In this document: positions 44,643-53,846 of the stretch, in pieces
How positions within the stretch are numbered: position 1 is the stretch's first letter
Layout of the letters: each line of letters begins with the position of its first letter
Origin: DASYQD01 sp963837455
GTDB lineage: Bacteria; Acidobacteriota; Thermoanaerobaculia; Multivoradales; JAIOJS01
DNA: 64,000 nucleotides
Assembly (NCBI GenBank): GCA_963837455.1
Contig: CAWINM010000006.1
Location: forward strand, 403,551 to 467,550
Direction of reading: 5' to 3'
Made by a program: the position numbers and the translations under genes
Notes under the pieces: model-generated
Database searches by the model: none
Seen by the model: the letters and a program-made list of their open reading frames with translations, nothing else
What the model was told of the DNA's origin: nothing

Positions 44643-45026
44643 GGCGCTCGGATTATAGGCATGGCGCGGTCGCGCGCGTGGCAGGGGCGTTGCAGCGTCC
44701 CTCGCCCTCCAGCCGGCCCGAGCGCCAGGCCGGCGTCGAACAGGGTCGAGAGCTGCCCGGCCGGGCCGGTCATCCACCGTCCGTCACGACAGCGGCGCCC
44801 GGCCGGGCGCCATTCCGCGCGGGCGAACGCGGCGCTGCCTCGCCCCTTGCCGCTCATGAAGCCGCCGAGCAGGGCGAGCCCGCCGGGCAGCAGCTGGATC
44901 GCGTGGTCCATGGTGCCCGCTAGGCGCCGCTCGGGAACCGCCACCAGCAGGGTGGGCCGGCCCGCCGCCGAGCGCGCACCGGCCACGCCGAGCCGCAGCC
45001 GCCGCCTTTGCTAGCATTCCGCCACC
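44643..45026. other. Region without a confident gene between yqeY and the patatin gene
   Basis: These 384 bases should hold the promoters of the divergent yqeY-selB pair and the patatin-SLOG-nSTAND cassette. A minus-strand frame from 44986 to 44594 encodes up to 130 residues with a plausible middle (TLLVAVPERRLAGTMDHAIQ). It turns Arg/Pro-rich and overlaps the yqeY start out of frame, so I do not call it a gene. No tRNA, terminator or operator was recognised. Confidence 0.35.
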
Positions 45027-46235
45027 GTGCAGGAGCCGGCAGTGACGCGCCAACGCGAAACGAGCCTTGCGCAGCGCCTTCGCGAGCCGGGCCCCAAGCG
45101 CCTGCTCGCTCTCGACGGCGGTGGCATCCGCGGTCTGATCACCCTCGGCTACCTGCAACGGATCGAGGAGATCCTGCGCCAGCGCTACGGCGACCCACAG
45201 CTCGTCCTCAGCGACTACTTCGACCTCATCGGCGGCACCAGCACGGGCTCGATCATCGCCGCCCTGCTCGCCCTCGGCAGGCCGGTGGCAGACATCCGCC
45301 GCCTCTACCAGACCCTCGGCGAGCAAGCCTTCCGGCTGCGCAGCACGTGGCTGGGCGCCGTCGGCCGACTGCTCGGCGCCAAGTTCGACGAGCAGGCACT
45401 GGCGGCGCTGCTGCGGCGCGAAGCCGGCGAGCGCACCCTCGCCAGCGAGGACCTGCGAGTGGGCCTCATGGTGGTCGCCAAGCGCGCCGACACCGGCTCG
45501 TCCTGGGTGCTGCTCAACGCCCCCGGCCACCGCTTCTACGAGATGAACAAGCACCTCAAGCTGTGGCAGGTGCTGCGCGCCTCCAGCGCCGCGCCCACCT
45601 ACTTCCGCCCCGAGTGGATCGCCGACGTCGGCGCCGGCGAGAGCGCCATCTTCGTCGACGGGGCGGTGAGCATGCACAACAACCCGGCGCTGCAGCTGCT
45701 GATGGCGGCGACGCTCTCCGGCTTCGGGCTGCGCTGGCCGCTCGGCGAGGAGCAGCTGCTGCTCTGCTCGCTGGGCACCGGCGACTACGACCCGCGGGCC
45801 GACGCCGAGGCGATGCAGGGGTTCAGCAACCTGCGCTGGCTCGCCCTGCTCACCGTGCAGCTCATGCACGACGCCTCCGAGCTCGGCCAGACCCTGCTGC
45901 AGTGGATGTCGACGAGCCCCACGGCGCGCCGCATCGACCAGCAGATCGGCGATCTCGGAGGCGACCAGCTGGCGGCGCGGCCGCTGCTCACCTACCTGCG
46001 CTACGACGTCGATCTCGAGCACGAATCGCTCGTCGCCATGGGGCTCGATTTCGCCACCGACAAGGTGGCGAAGCTGCGCGAGATGAGCGAGGTGGCGAAC
46101 GCCGGCGACCTCGATCGCATCGGCGACGTGGCGGCGGCACACCAGGTGCGCGAGAACCATTTCCCCACCGCCTTCGACCGCCGGCGCAGCCTCGGAACCC
46201 TCGACGCCGCTGCCGACGCTCCAGGGCCGGGGTGA
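45027..46235 (+). CDS. Patatin-like phospholipase
   Basis: 402 residues from GTG 45027. The patatin catalytic core is intact: the oxyanion loop RLLALDGGGIRGLITLGYL (about 25-43), nucleophile elbow IGGTSTGSII with Ser72, and the second catalytic residue Asp211 in FVDGAVSMHNNPAL. It resembles stand-alone patatins such as the CBASS effector CapV, which attack membrane phospholipids, more than secreted ExoU-type toxins. There is no signal peptide or membrane segment, so it would act from the cytoplasm on the inner membrane. The stop overlaps the next start (GTGA), and that gene overlaps the third in the same way. The three are very likely one translationally coupled unit. No cyclic-nucleotide synthase is nearby. 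Confidence 0.9.
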   Translation: MQEPAVTRQRETSLAQRLREPGPKRLLALDGGGIRGLITLGYLQRIEEILRQRYGDPQLVLSDYFDLIGGTSTGSIIAALLALGRPVADIRRLYQTLGEQAFRLRSTWLGAVGRLLGAKFDEQALAALLRREAGERTLASEDLRVGLMVVAKRADTGSSWVLLNAPGHRFYEMNKHLKLWQVLRASSAAPTYFRPEWIADVGAGESAIFVDGAVSMHNNPALQLLMAATLSGFGLRWPLGEEQLLLCSLGTGDYDPRADAEAMQGFSNLRWLALLTVQLMHDASELGQTLLQWMSTSPTARRIDQQIGDLGGDQLAARPLLTYLRYDVDLEHESLVAMGLDFATDKVAKLREMSEVANAGDLDRIGDVAAAHQVRENHFPTAFDRRRSLGTLDAAADAPGPG

Positions 46236-46828
46236 CCGCCGTCGCCGTCACCGGCCACCGCGAGGGCGGCCTCGCGGAATCCGAGCCGAAGCGGCTGCGC
46301 CGGCGCGTCGCGCAGGTGCTCGCCGCGGTAGCCGCCGCGGCCCCCGGGGGATCGCAAACCAGACCGCGCCTATGGTCGTCGCTCGCCGAAGGGTCGGACC
46401 GCATCGCCGCCGAGGAGGCGCTGGAGCTCGGCTGGGAGCTCGCCTGCGCCCTTCCCATGCCCCGTCGCGAGTACGAGGAGGACTTCCCCCGGCGGGCGTC
46501 GCGGGAGCAGTTCCGCCGCCTGCTCGATCGTGCCACGGTGGTGGTCGAGCTGCCGCCGGTGGCCGACGGCGCCCGCGCCGAGGGCTACCGGGCCGCCGGC
46601 CGCCGCGTGCTCGCCGAGTCCGACCTGCTGCTGGCCATCTGGGACGGCGAGGCGGCGCGCGGCAAGGGGGGCACCGCCGAGGTGGTGGCGGCGGCGGCGG
46701 AGCGCGGCCTGCCCATCGTCTGGATCGATGCCGCCAGCCCGCACCCGCTGTCGCTGTGGACGGCCGGTGCCTGGCGGGTCCTCGATCCCGCCCAGCTGCG
46801 CGACGAGCTCGCCCGGGGAGGACCGTGA
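46232..46828 (+). CDS. SLOG-superfamily (Rossmann-like nucleotide-binding) protein
   Basis: 198 residues from GTG 46232. The opening VTAVAVTGHREGG, the glycine segment SSLAEGSDRIAAEEALELG, LACALPMPRREYEEDFPRR, and the later LAESDLLLAIWDGEAARGKGGTAEVVAAA with PIVWIDAASPHP fit the SLOG layout described for DprA/LOG-like and conflict-system SLOG proteins. Such domains bind or process nucleotides and nucleotide-derived signals; some sense second messengers made on infection. No enzymatic residue can be assigned by eye. Position between a patatin lipase and a STAND NTPase suggests it is the sensor or regulator of the set. The family call is from motifs only and needs a profile search. Confidence 0.65.
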   Translation: MTAVAVTGHREGGLAESEPKRLRRRVAQVLAAVAAAAPGGSQTRPRLWSSLAEGSDRIAAEEALELGWELACALPMPRREYEEDFPRRASREQFRRLLDRATVVVELPPVADGARAEGYRAAGRRVLAESDLLLAIWDGEAARGKGGTAEVVAAAAERGLPIVWIDAASPHPLSLWTAGAWRVLDPAQLRDELARGGP

Positions 46829-49800
46829 TCCCGCGGCGGGTGCGTGTCTTCGTCTCCTCGCCGGGCGACGTCGCCCAGGAGCGCGCCTTCGCCGAGCGCG
46901 TGATCCGGCGTCTGCGCGGCGAGCTCGCCGGCCAGGTGCGGCTCGAGGCGGTGCTCTGGGAGCACGAGCCCCTGCTCGCCACCGGCACCTTCCAGGAACA
47001 GATCGTCAGGCCCTCGGAGTGCGACGTCGTGGTGGCCATCTTGTGGGCCCGCCTGGGAACCCGGCTGCCGCCCCAGTTCGTGCGCGAGGATGGCAGCCGC
47101 TACGCCTCCGGCACCGAGTTCGAGTTCGAGGACGCCGTCGAGGGGTTCCGCAGGAGCGGCCGGCCGGAGCTGCTCGTCTACCGCAAGACGGCGCAGCCGC
47201 TGGTGAGCCTCGAGGATCGCGCGGCGCTGCTCGAGCGGCTGCGCCAGAAGGAGATGCTCGACGAGTTCGTGACGCGCTGGTTCCACGACCACACGGAGGG
47301 GACGCTCAAGGCGGCCTTCCACGCCTTCGACACCTCGGGCCAGTTCGAGGAGCTGCTCGAGACCCACCTTGGCAAGCTGCTCACCCGCCACCTGCCGAAA
47401 GCGGCCCCCGACCTCGACGCCACCTCGGCACTGGCGCCGTGGAAGGAGGGCTCACCCTTCCGCGGCCTGCAGACCTTCGAGTTCGAGCACGGCAGCGTCT
47501 TCTTCGGCCGCACCCGTGCCGTCACCGAGGTGCTCGACGCGCTCCGCAAGCAGGCTGCCGCCGGCAGGCCGTTCGTGGTGGTGTCGGGGATGAGCGGTGG
47601 CGGCAAGTCGTCGCTGGTGCGTGCCGGCGTGCTGCCAGTGCTCACCCAGGCGGGAGTCGTCGAGGGCGTGGGGCTCTGGCGGCGTGCCGTCATGCGGCCC
47701 GACGACTCGCCGGTAGGGGGCCCGTTCGCGGCCCTGGCGACCGCCCTGTTGCGCCCCGAGGCGTTGCCCGAGCTCGCCGCCGACGACACCCGCGTCGGCG
47801 AGCTGGCGGCGCTGCTGCGCGGCGCACCCGGCGCCGTCGCCAAGCGCGTCGGCGCGGCGCTGCGGACGGCGGCCGCCGCGCTCGCCGGTCGGCTCGGGCT
47901 TGACCGCCCACCTCGGGCGCGGCTGGTGCTGGTGGTCGACCAGCTCGAGCAGCTCGTCACCGTCGAGCGGCTGGTGCCCGACCAGGGCCGTTTCCTCGCC
48001 GCCGTCGCCGCGCTCTGTGAGAGCGGCGAGGTGTGGGTGCTCACCACCCTGCGCGGCGACTTCTACCCGCGCTTCGCCGAGCTCGCGGAGCTCGCCGCGC
48101 TGAAGGCGGGAGCGGGGCAGGTCGACCTGCAGGCGCCGACGCCGGCGGAGATCGGCGCCATGATCCGCCAGCCGGCGATGGCGGCCGGGCTGCGCTTCGA
48201 GCGCGACGGCACGAGCGGCGAGCGGCTCGAGGACGTGCTGCGCGACGCCGCCGTCGCCAACCCGCGCGCCCTGCCCCTGCTCGAGTTCACCCTCGAGGAG
48301 CTCTACCAGCGCCGCACGCGCGGCGGGCTGCTCACCTTCACCGCCTATCGCGAGCTCGGCGGTGTCGAGGGCGCCCTGGTGCACCGCGCCGAGCAAGTCT
48401 TCGCCGCCCTGCCGGCGCCGGTGCAGGCCGCCTTTCCCGCCGTCATGCGCTCGCTCGTCAGCCTCGCCGGCGAGGCCGCCGGGGCGAGCGCCGCGGCGAG
48501 CCGGCGGGCGCCGCTGTCGGCGGTGGCGGCGAGCCCCGAGGCGCAGCAGCTGGTGGATGCATTCGCCGCCGCCCGCCTCTTCGTCACCGACCGGATGGAC
48601 GAGCAGCCGGTGGTGAGCATCGCCCACGAGGCGCTCCTGCATCATTGGCCGCGCCTCGCACACTGGATCGAGGACGACCGCGAGGTGCTACGCGCCCATG
48701 CGCGAGTGACCGCCGCCACCATCCGCTGGCTCGAGGAGGGGCGCTCTCCCGACTACCTGCTCGCCGGCGCCAGGCCGCTCGCCGAGGCCAGCGAGCTGCT
48801 CGCCCCCCACGGCCTGCGGCTCACCAGCGACGAGCAGGCCTTCGTCGCCGCCTCGCTCGCCGGCGGCCGGCGCCGCCAGCTCCTGCGGCGGGTCACCGCC
48901 GGCGTGCTCGCCGCCCTCACCCTGCTCGCCCTCGCCGCCGCCAGCCTGGCCCTCCTCCAGCTGCGCCACACGCGGGCCGAAGCGCGACGGGCCGACGCGG
49001 TGTCGGCCTATATGTCGCGCCTCTTCCAGTGGGCCGATCCCGGCGGCGCGCGCGGCGCCGAGCTTCTCGGTGCGCGAGTTGCTCGACGAGGGGGTGGCGC
49101 GGCTCCACTCCGACCTCGCCAGGGAACCGCTCACCCAGGCGACGCTGATGGTGGCGATCGGCGACGTCTATCGCCGCATCGGCGCCTTCGATCGCGCCCA
49201 GCCGCTGCTCGAGGGGGCGGCCGAGATCCGTCAGCGCGAGCTCGGCGAGAACGACGCCGGCACCGCCGAGAGCCTCGACCGCCTCGCGGCGCTGCGGCGC
49301 GACCAGGGGCGCTACGGCCCCGCCGAGCAGCTCTACCGTCGCGCCCTGGTCGTGCGGGCGCGCCAGCTCGGCGACGACGCGCCCGAGGTGGCCGACACAC
49401 TGGTCGGGCTCGGCTCGCTGCTGCACATGAGCCTCGGTCGCAACGACGAGGCCGAGCCGCTGCTGCGCCGCGCGCTCGACATCCGTCGGCGCGGCGGCGC
49501 CCCCGCGACCCCGGCTGCCGCCGAGGCCCTCTCCGAGCTCGCCGCCACCATCGACGCCGAGGGGCACGGCAAGGAAGCCGAGACACTGCTGCGCCAGGCG
49601 CTCGACATCCAGCGCAAGGCCTACGGCAACGACCACCCCGAGGTGGCGACGGCGCTCAACAACCTCAGCGATCACTTCTTCCGTCTCGGCAGCTACGCCG
49701 CCGCGGAGTCGTTGACGCGGCAGGCGATGGCCATCGACCGCCGGCGCTTCGGCGACGACCACCCGCGGGTCGCCAACGAGCTCCGCCAACGTCGCCGGCC

Positions 49801-50732
49801 AGCGGCGGCTGCAGGGCGACGCGATCGGCGCCGAGACGTTGTTCCGCCAGGCCCTCGCCAGCCTCGAGCGCTCCGAGGGCGCGGACCACCCCGACGTCGC
49901 CTCGACCCTCGACGAGCTCTCGCACGCCCTCGAGGACGAGGGGAAGCTCACCGCAGCCGAGGCGGTGCTGCGCCGCTCGCTCGCCATCCGCCGCCAGCGC
50001 TTCGGCGACGACCACTGGCACACCTCGTGGAGCCTCCACAACCTCGGCACTCTGCTCGGCCGCGAGCGCCGTTTCGACGAGGCGCTGCCGATGCTCGAGC
50101 AGGCGCTCGCCATCCGCCGGCGGGCGCTCGGCAACGAGCACGAGGACGTCGCCGCGACGCTCGAGAACATCGGCCACTTTCGCGCCGACAAGGGTGACTT
50201 CAAGGGAGCCGTCGCACCCACGCGCGAGGCGCTGGCCCTCAACCGCAAGCTCTACGGCAGCGATGCGCAGCACACCATGGTGCTGGCCTCCAACCTGGCG
50301 AGCTTCGACTACCTGGTGGGTGACTACGGCGCCGCCGAGCCTCTTGCCCGCGAGGTGCTCGCCTACCTGCGGCACCAGGGAGCGCCGGCGGCGATCGACA
50401 GCGTCGAGGCGCTGCTCGCCGGCTGCCTGCTCGAGGAGGGCAAGGCGGCCGACGCCGAGCCGTTGGCGCGCGAGCTGCTGGCCAACCGCCGCCGTCTCCC
50501 GGCGGTGGAGAGCTGGAAGGTGGCGAGCGCGGAGAGCCTCTACGGCGCCAGCCTCGCCGGAACCGGCCGGCCCGCCGATGCCGAGCCGCTGTTGCTCCAC
50601 GGCTACCGCAGCCTGCGAGCGGGCGTGGGAGCCGCCGACCCGCGCACCAAGCTCGCCGCTCGCCGTCTCGTCGCTCTCTACGTAGCCTGGGGCAAGCCCG
50701 AGCAGGCCGCCGCCTACCGCGCCGCTTCCTAG
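46825..50732 (+). CDS. DUF4062-nSTAND NTPase with membrane segment and kinesin-light-chain-type TPR repeats (two frame breaks)
   Basis: GTG 46825 overlaps the SLOG gene's stop, with GGGGAGG nearby. About 1,301 residues after two corrections. DUF4062 lies at 5-110 (RVRVFVSSPGDVAQERAF, ECDVVVAILWARLG). The nSTAND block begins at about 210 (PFRGLQTFEFEHGSVFFGR), with Walker A at 255-264 (GMSGGGKSSL) and Walker B-like LVLVVDQLEQLV. A winged-helix-like part and a membrane segment (about 692-712, LAALTLLALAAASLALLQL) follow. The rest is TPR of the kinesin light chain type (EAEPLLRRALDIRRRG, AETLLRQALDIQRKAYGND). The frame moves at about 49058-49062 and 49781-49784; dropping one C at each site restores EFSVRELLDEG and ELANVAGQRR. 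STAND proteins assemble on ligand binding; here it could detect a trigger and drive the patatin. Confidence 0.82.
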
Positions 50733-50748
50733 CCACCTGCCCGGCCGC

Positions 50749-50775
50749 AAGGAAACCGCCGCTCGCGGGTTCCTT
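50749..50775 (+). terminator. Imperfect hairpin after the nSTAND gene
   Basis: AAGGAAACC at 50749-50757 pairs with GGGTTCCTT at 50767-50775 with one mismatch and a nine-base loop. It sits 17 bases past the stop of the cassette's last gene. There is no T-run, so this is a weak terminator candidate. Confidence 0.3.
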
Positions 50776-50814
50776 CTCGAACGGTATGACAAGTGGCAGC
50801 TGCAGGCTGCAACG

Positions 50815-50985
50815 AGTCGTCATCGCCAGTGAAACAGATGGCAGTGGCGACCTCGAACCTGCACGCAGTCGTCATTGGCAGTGAAGCGGGAGGCGATGCC
50901 TGGTGAGGCGTGTCATTGCGCACGCCGCGACGAGAGGGCAAGCTCGCTGCGATCCCGCTGCCAGTTTCTCTTGTTCGTCATTGCC
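50815..50985 (+). repeat. Three imperfect direct repeats of TCGTCATYGSC upstream of the di-heme oxidoreductase
   Basis: The 18-base segments at 50815-50832 and 50867-50884 differ at two positions, and a third, shorter copy begins at 50975 (TCGTCATTGCCGGG). They lie within the 250 bases before the ATG at 51010. Spacings are 52 and about 106 bases. They could be binding sites for a regulator, or remnants of a small repeat. No reading frame crosses the segment with conviction. Confidence 0.35.
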
Positions 50986-51009
50986 GGGTCTTCAGAGGAG
51001 GACGGAGTG

Positions 51010-52260
51010 ATGAGGCGTTTCCCTTCCACTTCCAATGGGGGCACGGCACCCCGTCGGCGCACGCTGATGCTCGCCGTGATCTCGGTCTCGATGTTCGGCG
51101 CGCTGGCGGTGGCAGCGACCAACGTCCCTGAGGCGCCGGCCGGCTTCGACGGCCTCACCAACGGCTTCGTCGACCAGGCCCAGTTCGACCTCGATCGCGA
51201 GACCTTCGACGGTGCCGAGGATCCCGACGAGGGGCTCGGCCCGGTCTACAACGCACGCGCCTGCGGCGAGTGCCACGGCAACCCGGTGAGCGGGGGCAGC
51301 AGCCAGGTCACCGAGCTGCGCGCCGGGCACATGGTGGGCTTCACCTTCATGGACGCCCCCGGCGGCTCGCTCATCAACGACCGCGCCATCGACGCCGCCA
51401 TCCAGGAGCGGGTCACGCCGAGCGAGAACGTGCGCGCCTTCCGCAGCTCGTTGAACGTCCTCGGCGACGGCTTCATCGAAGCGATCCCCGACTCCACCCT
51501 GATCGGCATCGCCTCGCACCAGCCGTTCCAGACGCGCGGCCTGGCGGTGGCGGTGCCAGTCGGAGAGGGCAGCGGCGGGCTGCGCATCGGGCGCTTCGGC
51601 TGGAAGGACCAGCACGCCAGCCTAGTGTCCTTCGCGGCCGACGCCTACCGCAACGAGATGGGCATCACCAGCCCGCTGCAGCCGACCGAGAACAGCTCCC
51701 TCGGACGGCCCGTCGACGCCTTCGACGAGGTGGCCGACCCGGAGGAGCCTGCCACCGCCGACAGTGCCGTGGGCGAGGACATCGACGCCTTTGCCCGCTT
51801 CGCCCGCGCCACCAAGGTGCCGCCGCGCGACACCGAGCTGGCGGCGAGCCCCGCCGCCGTCGACGGCAAGCGGATCTTCGAGCGCATCGGCTGCGCCACC
51901 TGCCACGTCGAGGACATCGTCACCGCCCCCGCCGGCACCGTCCTCAACGGCGGCACGCTGGTGGTGCCCCCAGCGCTCGGCGGCAAGCTCATCCATCCCT
52001 ACGGCGACTTCCTGCTGCACGACGTCGGCACCGGTGACGGCATCGTGCAGAACGGCGGGCCGCTCTCCCGCCGCATGCTGCGCACGCCACCGCTGTGGGG
52101 GCTGCGCACCCGTGACCGCCTGATGCACGACCTCGCGACCCTGACGCGCACCGAGGCCATCCAGCGCCACTCCGGCCAGGCGCGGGATGCGGCGACCCGC
52201 TTCTCCCGGCTCTCGTCGACGGACCGTGGTCATCTGATCGCCTTCCTCAACTCGTTGTAG
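51010..52260 (+). CDS. Di-heme oxidoreductase (putative peroxidase, DHOR/DUF1111 type), exported
   Basis: 416 residues from ATG 51010, behind AGGAGG. A signal anchor or signal peptide (RRTLMLAVISVSMFGALAVAA) is followed by FVDQAQFDLDRETFDGAEDPD. Two heme c motifs are visible: CGECH at about residues 85-89 and CATCH at about 295-299. Other conserved stretches are GLGPVYNARACGECHGNPV, GFIEAIPD, GRFGWKDQHASL, LLHDVGTGDGIVQNG and RTPPLWGLRTRDRLMHD. Family members are periplasmic cytochromes related to MauG and cytochrome c peroxidase. The gene ends six bases before a very strong inverted repeat that runs into the next gene's start, so expression of the pair may be linked. Confidence 0.88.
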   Translation: MRRFPSTSNGGTAPRRRTLMLAVISVSMFGALAVAATNVPEAPAGFDGLTNGFVDQAQFDLDRETFDGAEDPDEGLGPVYNARACGECHGNPVSGGSSQVTELRAGHMVGFTFMDAPGGSLINDRAIDAAIQERVTPSENVRAFRSSLNVLGDGFIEAIPDSTLIGIASHQPFQTRGLAVAVPVGEGSGGLRIGRFGWKDQHASLVSFAADAYRNEMGITSPLQPTENSSLGRPVDAFDEVADPEEPATADSAVGEDIDAFARFARATKVPPRDTELAASPAAVDGKRIFERIGCATCHVEDIVTAPAGTVLNGGTLVVPPALGGKLIHPYGDFLLHDVGTGDGIVQNGGPLSRRMLRTPPLWGLRTRDRLMHDLATLTRTEAIQRHSGQARDAATRFSRLSSTDRGHLIAFLNSL

Positions 52261-52266
52261 GAGGCC

Positions 52267-52368
52267 CGTCGAGTCGCATGGCGCTGTGCGAGACTCCCTG
52301 AACTCCCCGCCCGGAGGGGAGTACCCACCCTCGGAAAGCACAGCGAGGATCCACCATGCGACTCGACG
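52267..52368 (+). promoter_or_regulatory. 102-base stem-loop enclosing the ribosome-binding site and start codon of the thioredoxin-TPR gene
   Basis: CGTCGAGTCGCATGG (52267-52281) is the exact reverse complement of CCATGCGACTCGACG (52354-52368), giving 15 pairs. CGCTGTGC (52282-52289) directly follows and pairs with GCACAGCG (52338-52345), adding 8 pairs. The eight unpaired bases AGGATCCA (52346-52353) hold the Shine-Dalgarno sequence. An inner hairpin ACTCCCC/GGGGAGT sits at 52302-52308 and 52316-52322. The ATG at 52356 is inside the outer stem. If formed in RNA, it would hide the start codon and expose the ribosome-binding site in a bulge. It could serve as a translational switch, a transcription terminator, or a remnant of an inserted repeat. 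Confidence 0.65.
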
Positions 52369-53837
52369 ATCGCTCGTTCCGCATCGCGACGGCGCTGCTC
52401 GTCTCGATTCCCTTCTGGTTTGCCTGCCCGCCCCTCGCCGCCACCTGCGGCGGCGGTGGCGGAGGCGGCGAGGGGGGGTTCTCGGGGCCTGCCATGGGGA
52501 TAGGGGAGGAGCGCGTCTATCACGTGCCCTGGAAGGTGCTGCCGCCCGGCGGCGAGGCGCCAGCGGGTGCGCTCGTTCTCTACTGGTTCCCCACCGGTCC
52601 GGCGGAGGCGCGTGCCTCCTCGCTGGTGAGCTCGCGGCGGCTCTCGGTGTGGAGCAGCGAGTGCGTCGGCATGGGCCTCGTCACCGCCGACAACGCCGAG
52701 CTGCGGGCACGCTTCCACGCCTCCGCCGAGACACCGCTGGCCGTGCTCGCCGCTGCCGACGGCACCGAGGTGGTGCGCGTCGAGGCGGACGGCGGGCAGC
52801 TCGAGACCGCCGCCGTCGAGAAGGCGGTCGGCAAGGCCCTCGACGCTCGCGAGGACTCGCTCCAGGCCGCGCTCGACGCCGCCAAGGGCAGGGACAAGGC
52901 CGGCGACGCCGACGGCGCCGCGACGCTGTACGGGCAGATCCTCGCCGACCGCTGCCTGTTCCCGGGGCTGGCCAAGAAGGCCGCGCGGGCGCTCGGGAAG
53001 ATGGGGCGGCCGGTGCCCACCGAAAGCTCGTCGCTGTGGGAGGGGCCGCGGCCCGACCTCTCCGACGCCGCCAACGCGCGCATGATCGCCGCCCTGGGGG
53101 CGGGCGTCGCCGCCGAGGACCAGGGCCGCATCGGCGAGGCGCAGGCCGCCTACGAGCGGGCCCGCGATCTCGACCCCGGCGACCCGGTGCCGCTGCGCTT
53201 CCTCGGTGAGCTGCACCGCCACGAGACTGGCGACTGGCAACAGGCGCGGGCCATCTTCAGCGCCCTGCTCGAGCGTCCCGCCGATCCGCTGACGCGCGCC
53301 GTGGCTCTCCACGGGCTGGGCAAGATGACCATCCACGAGGGGGACTTCGCCGCCGGCCTGGCGCTCTTCGAGCGTTCGCTCGCCGCCTACCCGCTGGCGC
53401 TCACCTACCGCAACCTCGCCGTCTACTGGGCCTCGGAGAAGCAGCCGGCCAAGGCTTACGGCTACGTCGAGAAGGCGCTGGCACTCGACCCCGACGACCC
53501 CTACAACCTGATCTTCGCCGCCACCCAGTACGTGGCTCTCGGCCACCAGGCGGAGGCGGCGGCGGTCGCCAAGCGCTACGAGGACCGGCTCTCCGCCTCC
53601 TACAACCTGGCGGCGATCTACGCCCAGCTCGGCGAGCGCGACAAGACCCTGGCGCTGCTCCGGCGCCACTTCTACGTCTACGAGCAGTTCGACGCCGTGC
53701 GTCGTCGCGAGATGCAGGAGGCCCGCGACGACATCGTCTTCGCCCGCTACCACCGCGATCCGGCGTTCGTCGAGCTCACCGCGCTCGCCGACGGCATGGG
53801 CGGCGCCATGCGTTCGGGATCCGGCAGCTCGCGATAA
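52356..53837 (+). CDS. Exported thioredoxin-fold protein with TPR repeats
   Basis: 493 residues from ATG 52356. A signal peptide (IATALLVSIPFWFACPPLAA) is followed by a Gly-rich stretch. Residues about 50-150 look like a thioredoxin fold (RVYHVPWKVLPPG, LVLYWFPTGPAEAR, TPLAVLAAADGTEVVRVEAD), without a CxxC pair in the usual place. From about residue 160 to the end it is TPR (AATLYGQILADRCLFPGLAK, GEAQAAYERARDLDPGDPVP, KAYGYVEKALALDPDDPYN). It is a likely periplasmic protein that binds partners. Its start is enclosed by the stem-loop described at 52267-52368 and it follows the di-heme oxidoreductase by 95 bases. A role in heme protein maturation or redox sensing is possible but not shown. Confidence 0.7.
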   Translation: MRLDDRSFRIATALLVSIPFWFACPPLAATCGGGGGGGEGGFSGPAMGIGEERVYHVPWKVLPPGGEAPAGALVLYWFPTGPAEARASSLVSSRRLSVWSSECVGMGLVTADNAELRARFHASAETPLAVLAAADGTEVVRVEADGGQLETAAVEKAVGKALDAREDSLQAALDAAKGRDKAGDADGAATLYGQILADRCLFPGLAKKAARALGKMGRPVPTESSSLWEGPRPDLSDAANARMIAALGAGVAAEDQGRIGEAQAAYERARDLDPGDPVPLRFLGELHRHETGDWQQARAIFSALLERPADPLTRAVALHGLGKMTIHEGDFAAGLALFERSLAAYPLALTYRNLAVYWASEKQPAKAYGYVEKALALDPDDPYNLIFAATQYVALGHQAEAAAVAKRYEDRLSASYNLAAIYAQLGERDKTLALLRRHFYVYEQFDAVRRREMQEARDDIVFARYHRDPAFVELTALADGMGGAMRSGSGSSR

Positions 53838-53846
53838 CCTCCTCGC

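Noticed and set aside
44594..44986. Minus-strand ORF of up to 130 residues between yqeY and the patatin gene
   Set aside because: The middle looks protein-like, but the end is low complexity and overlaps the yqeY start out of frame. No family was recognised.
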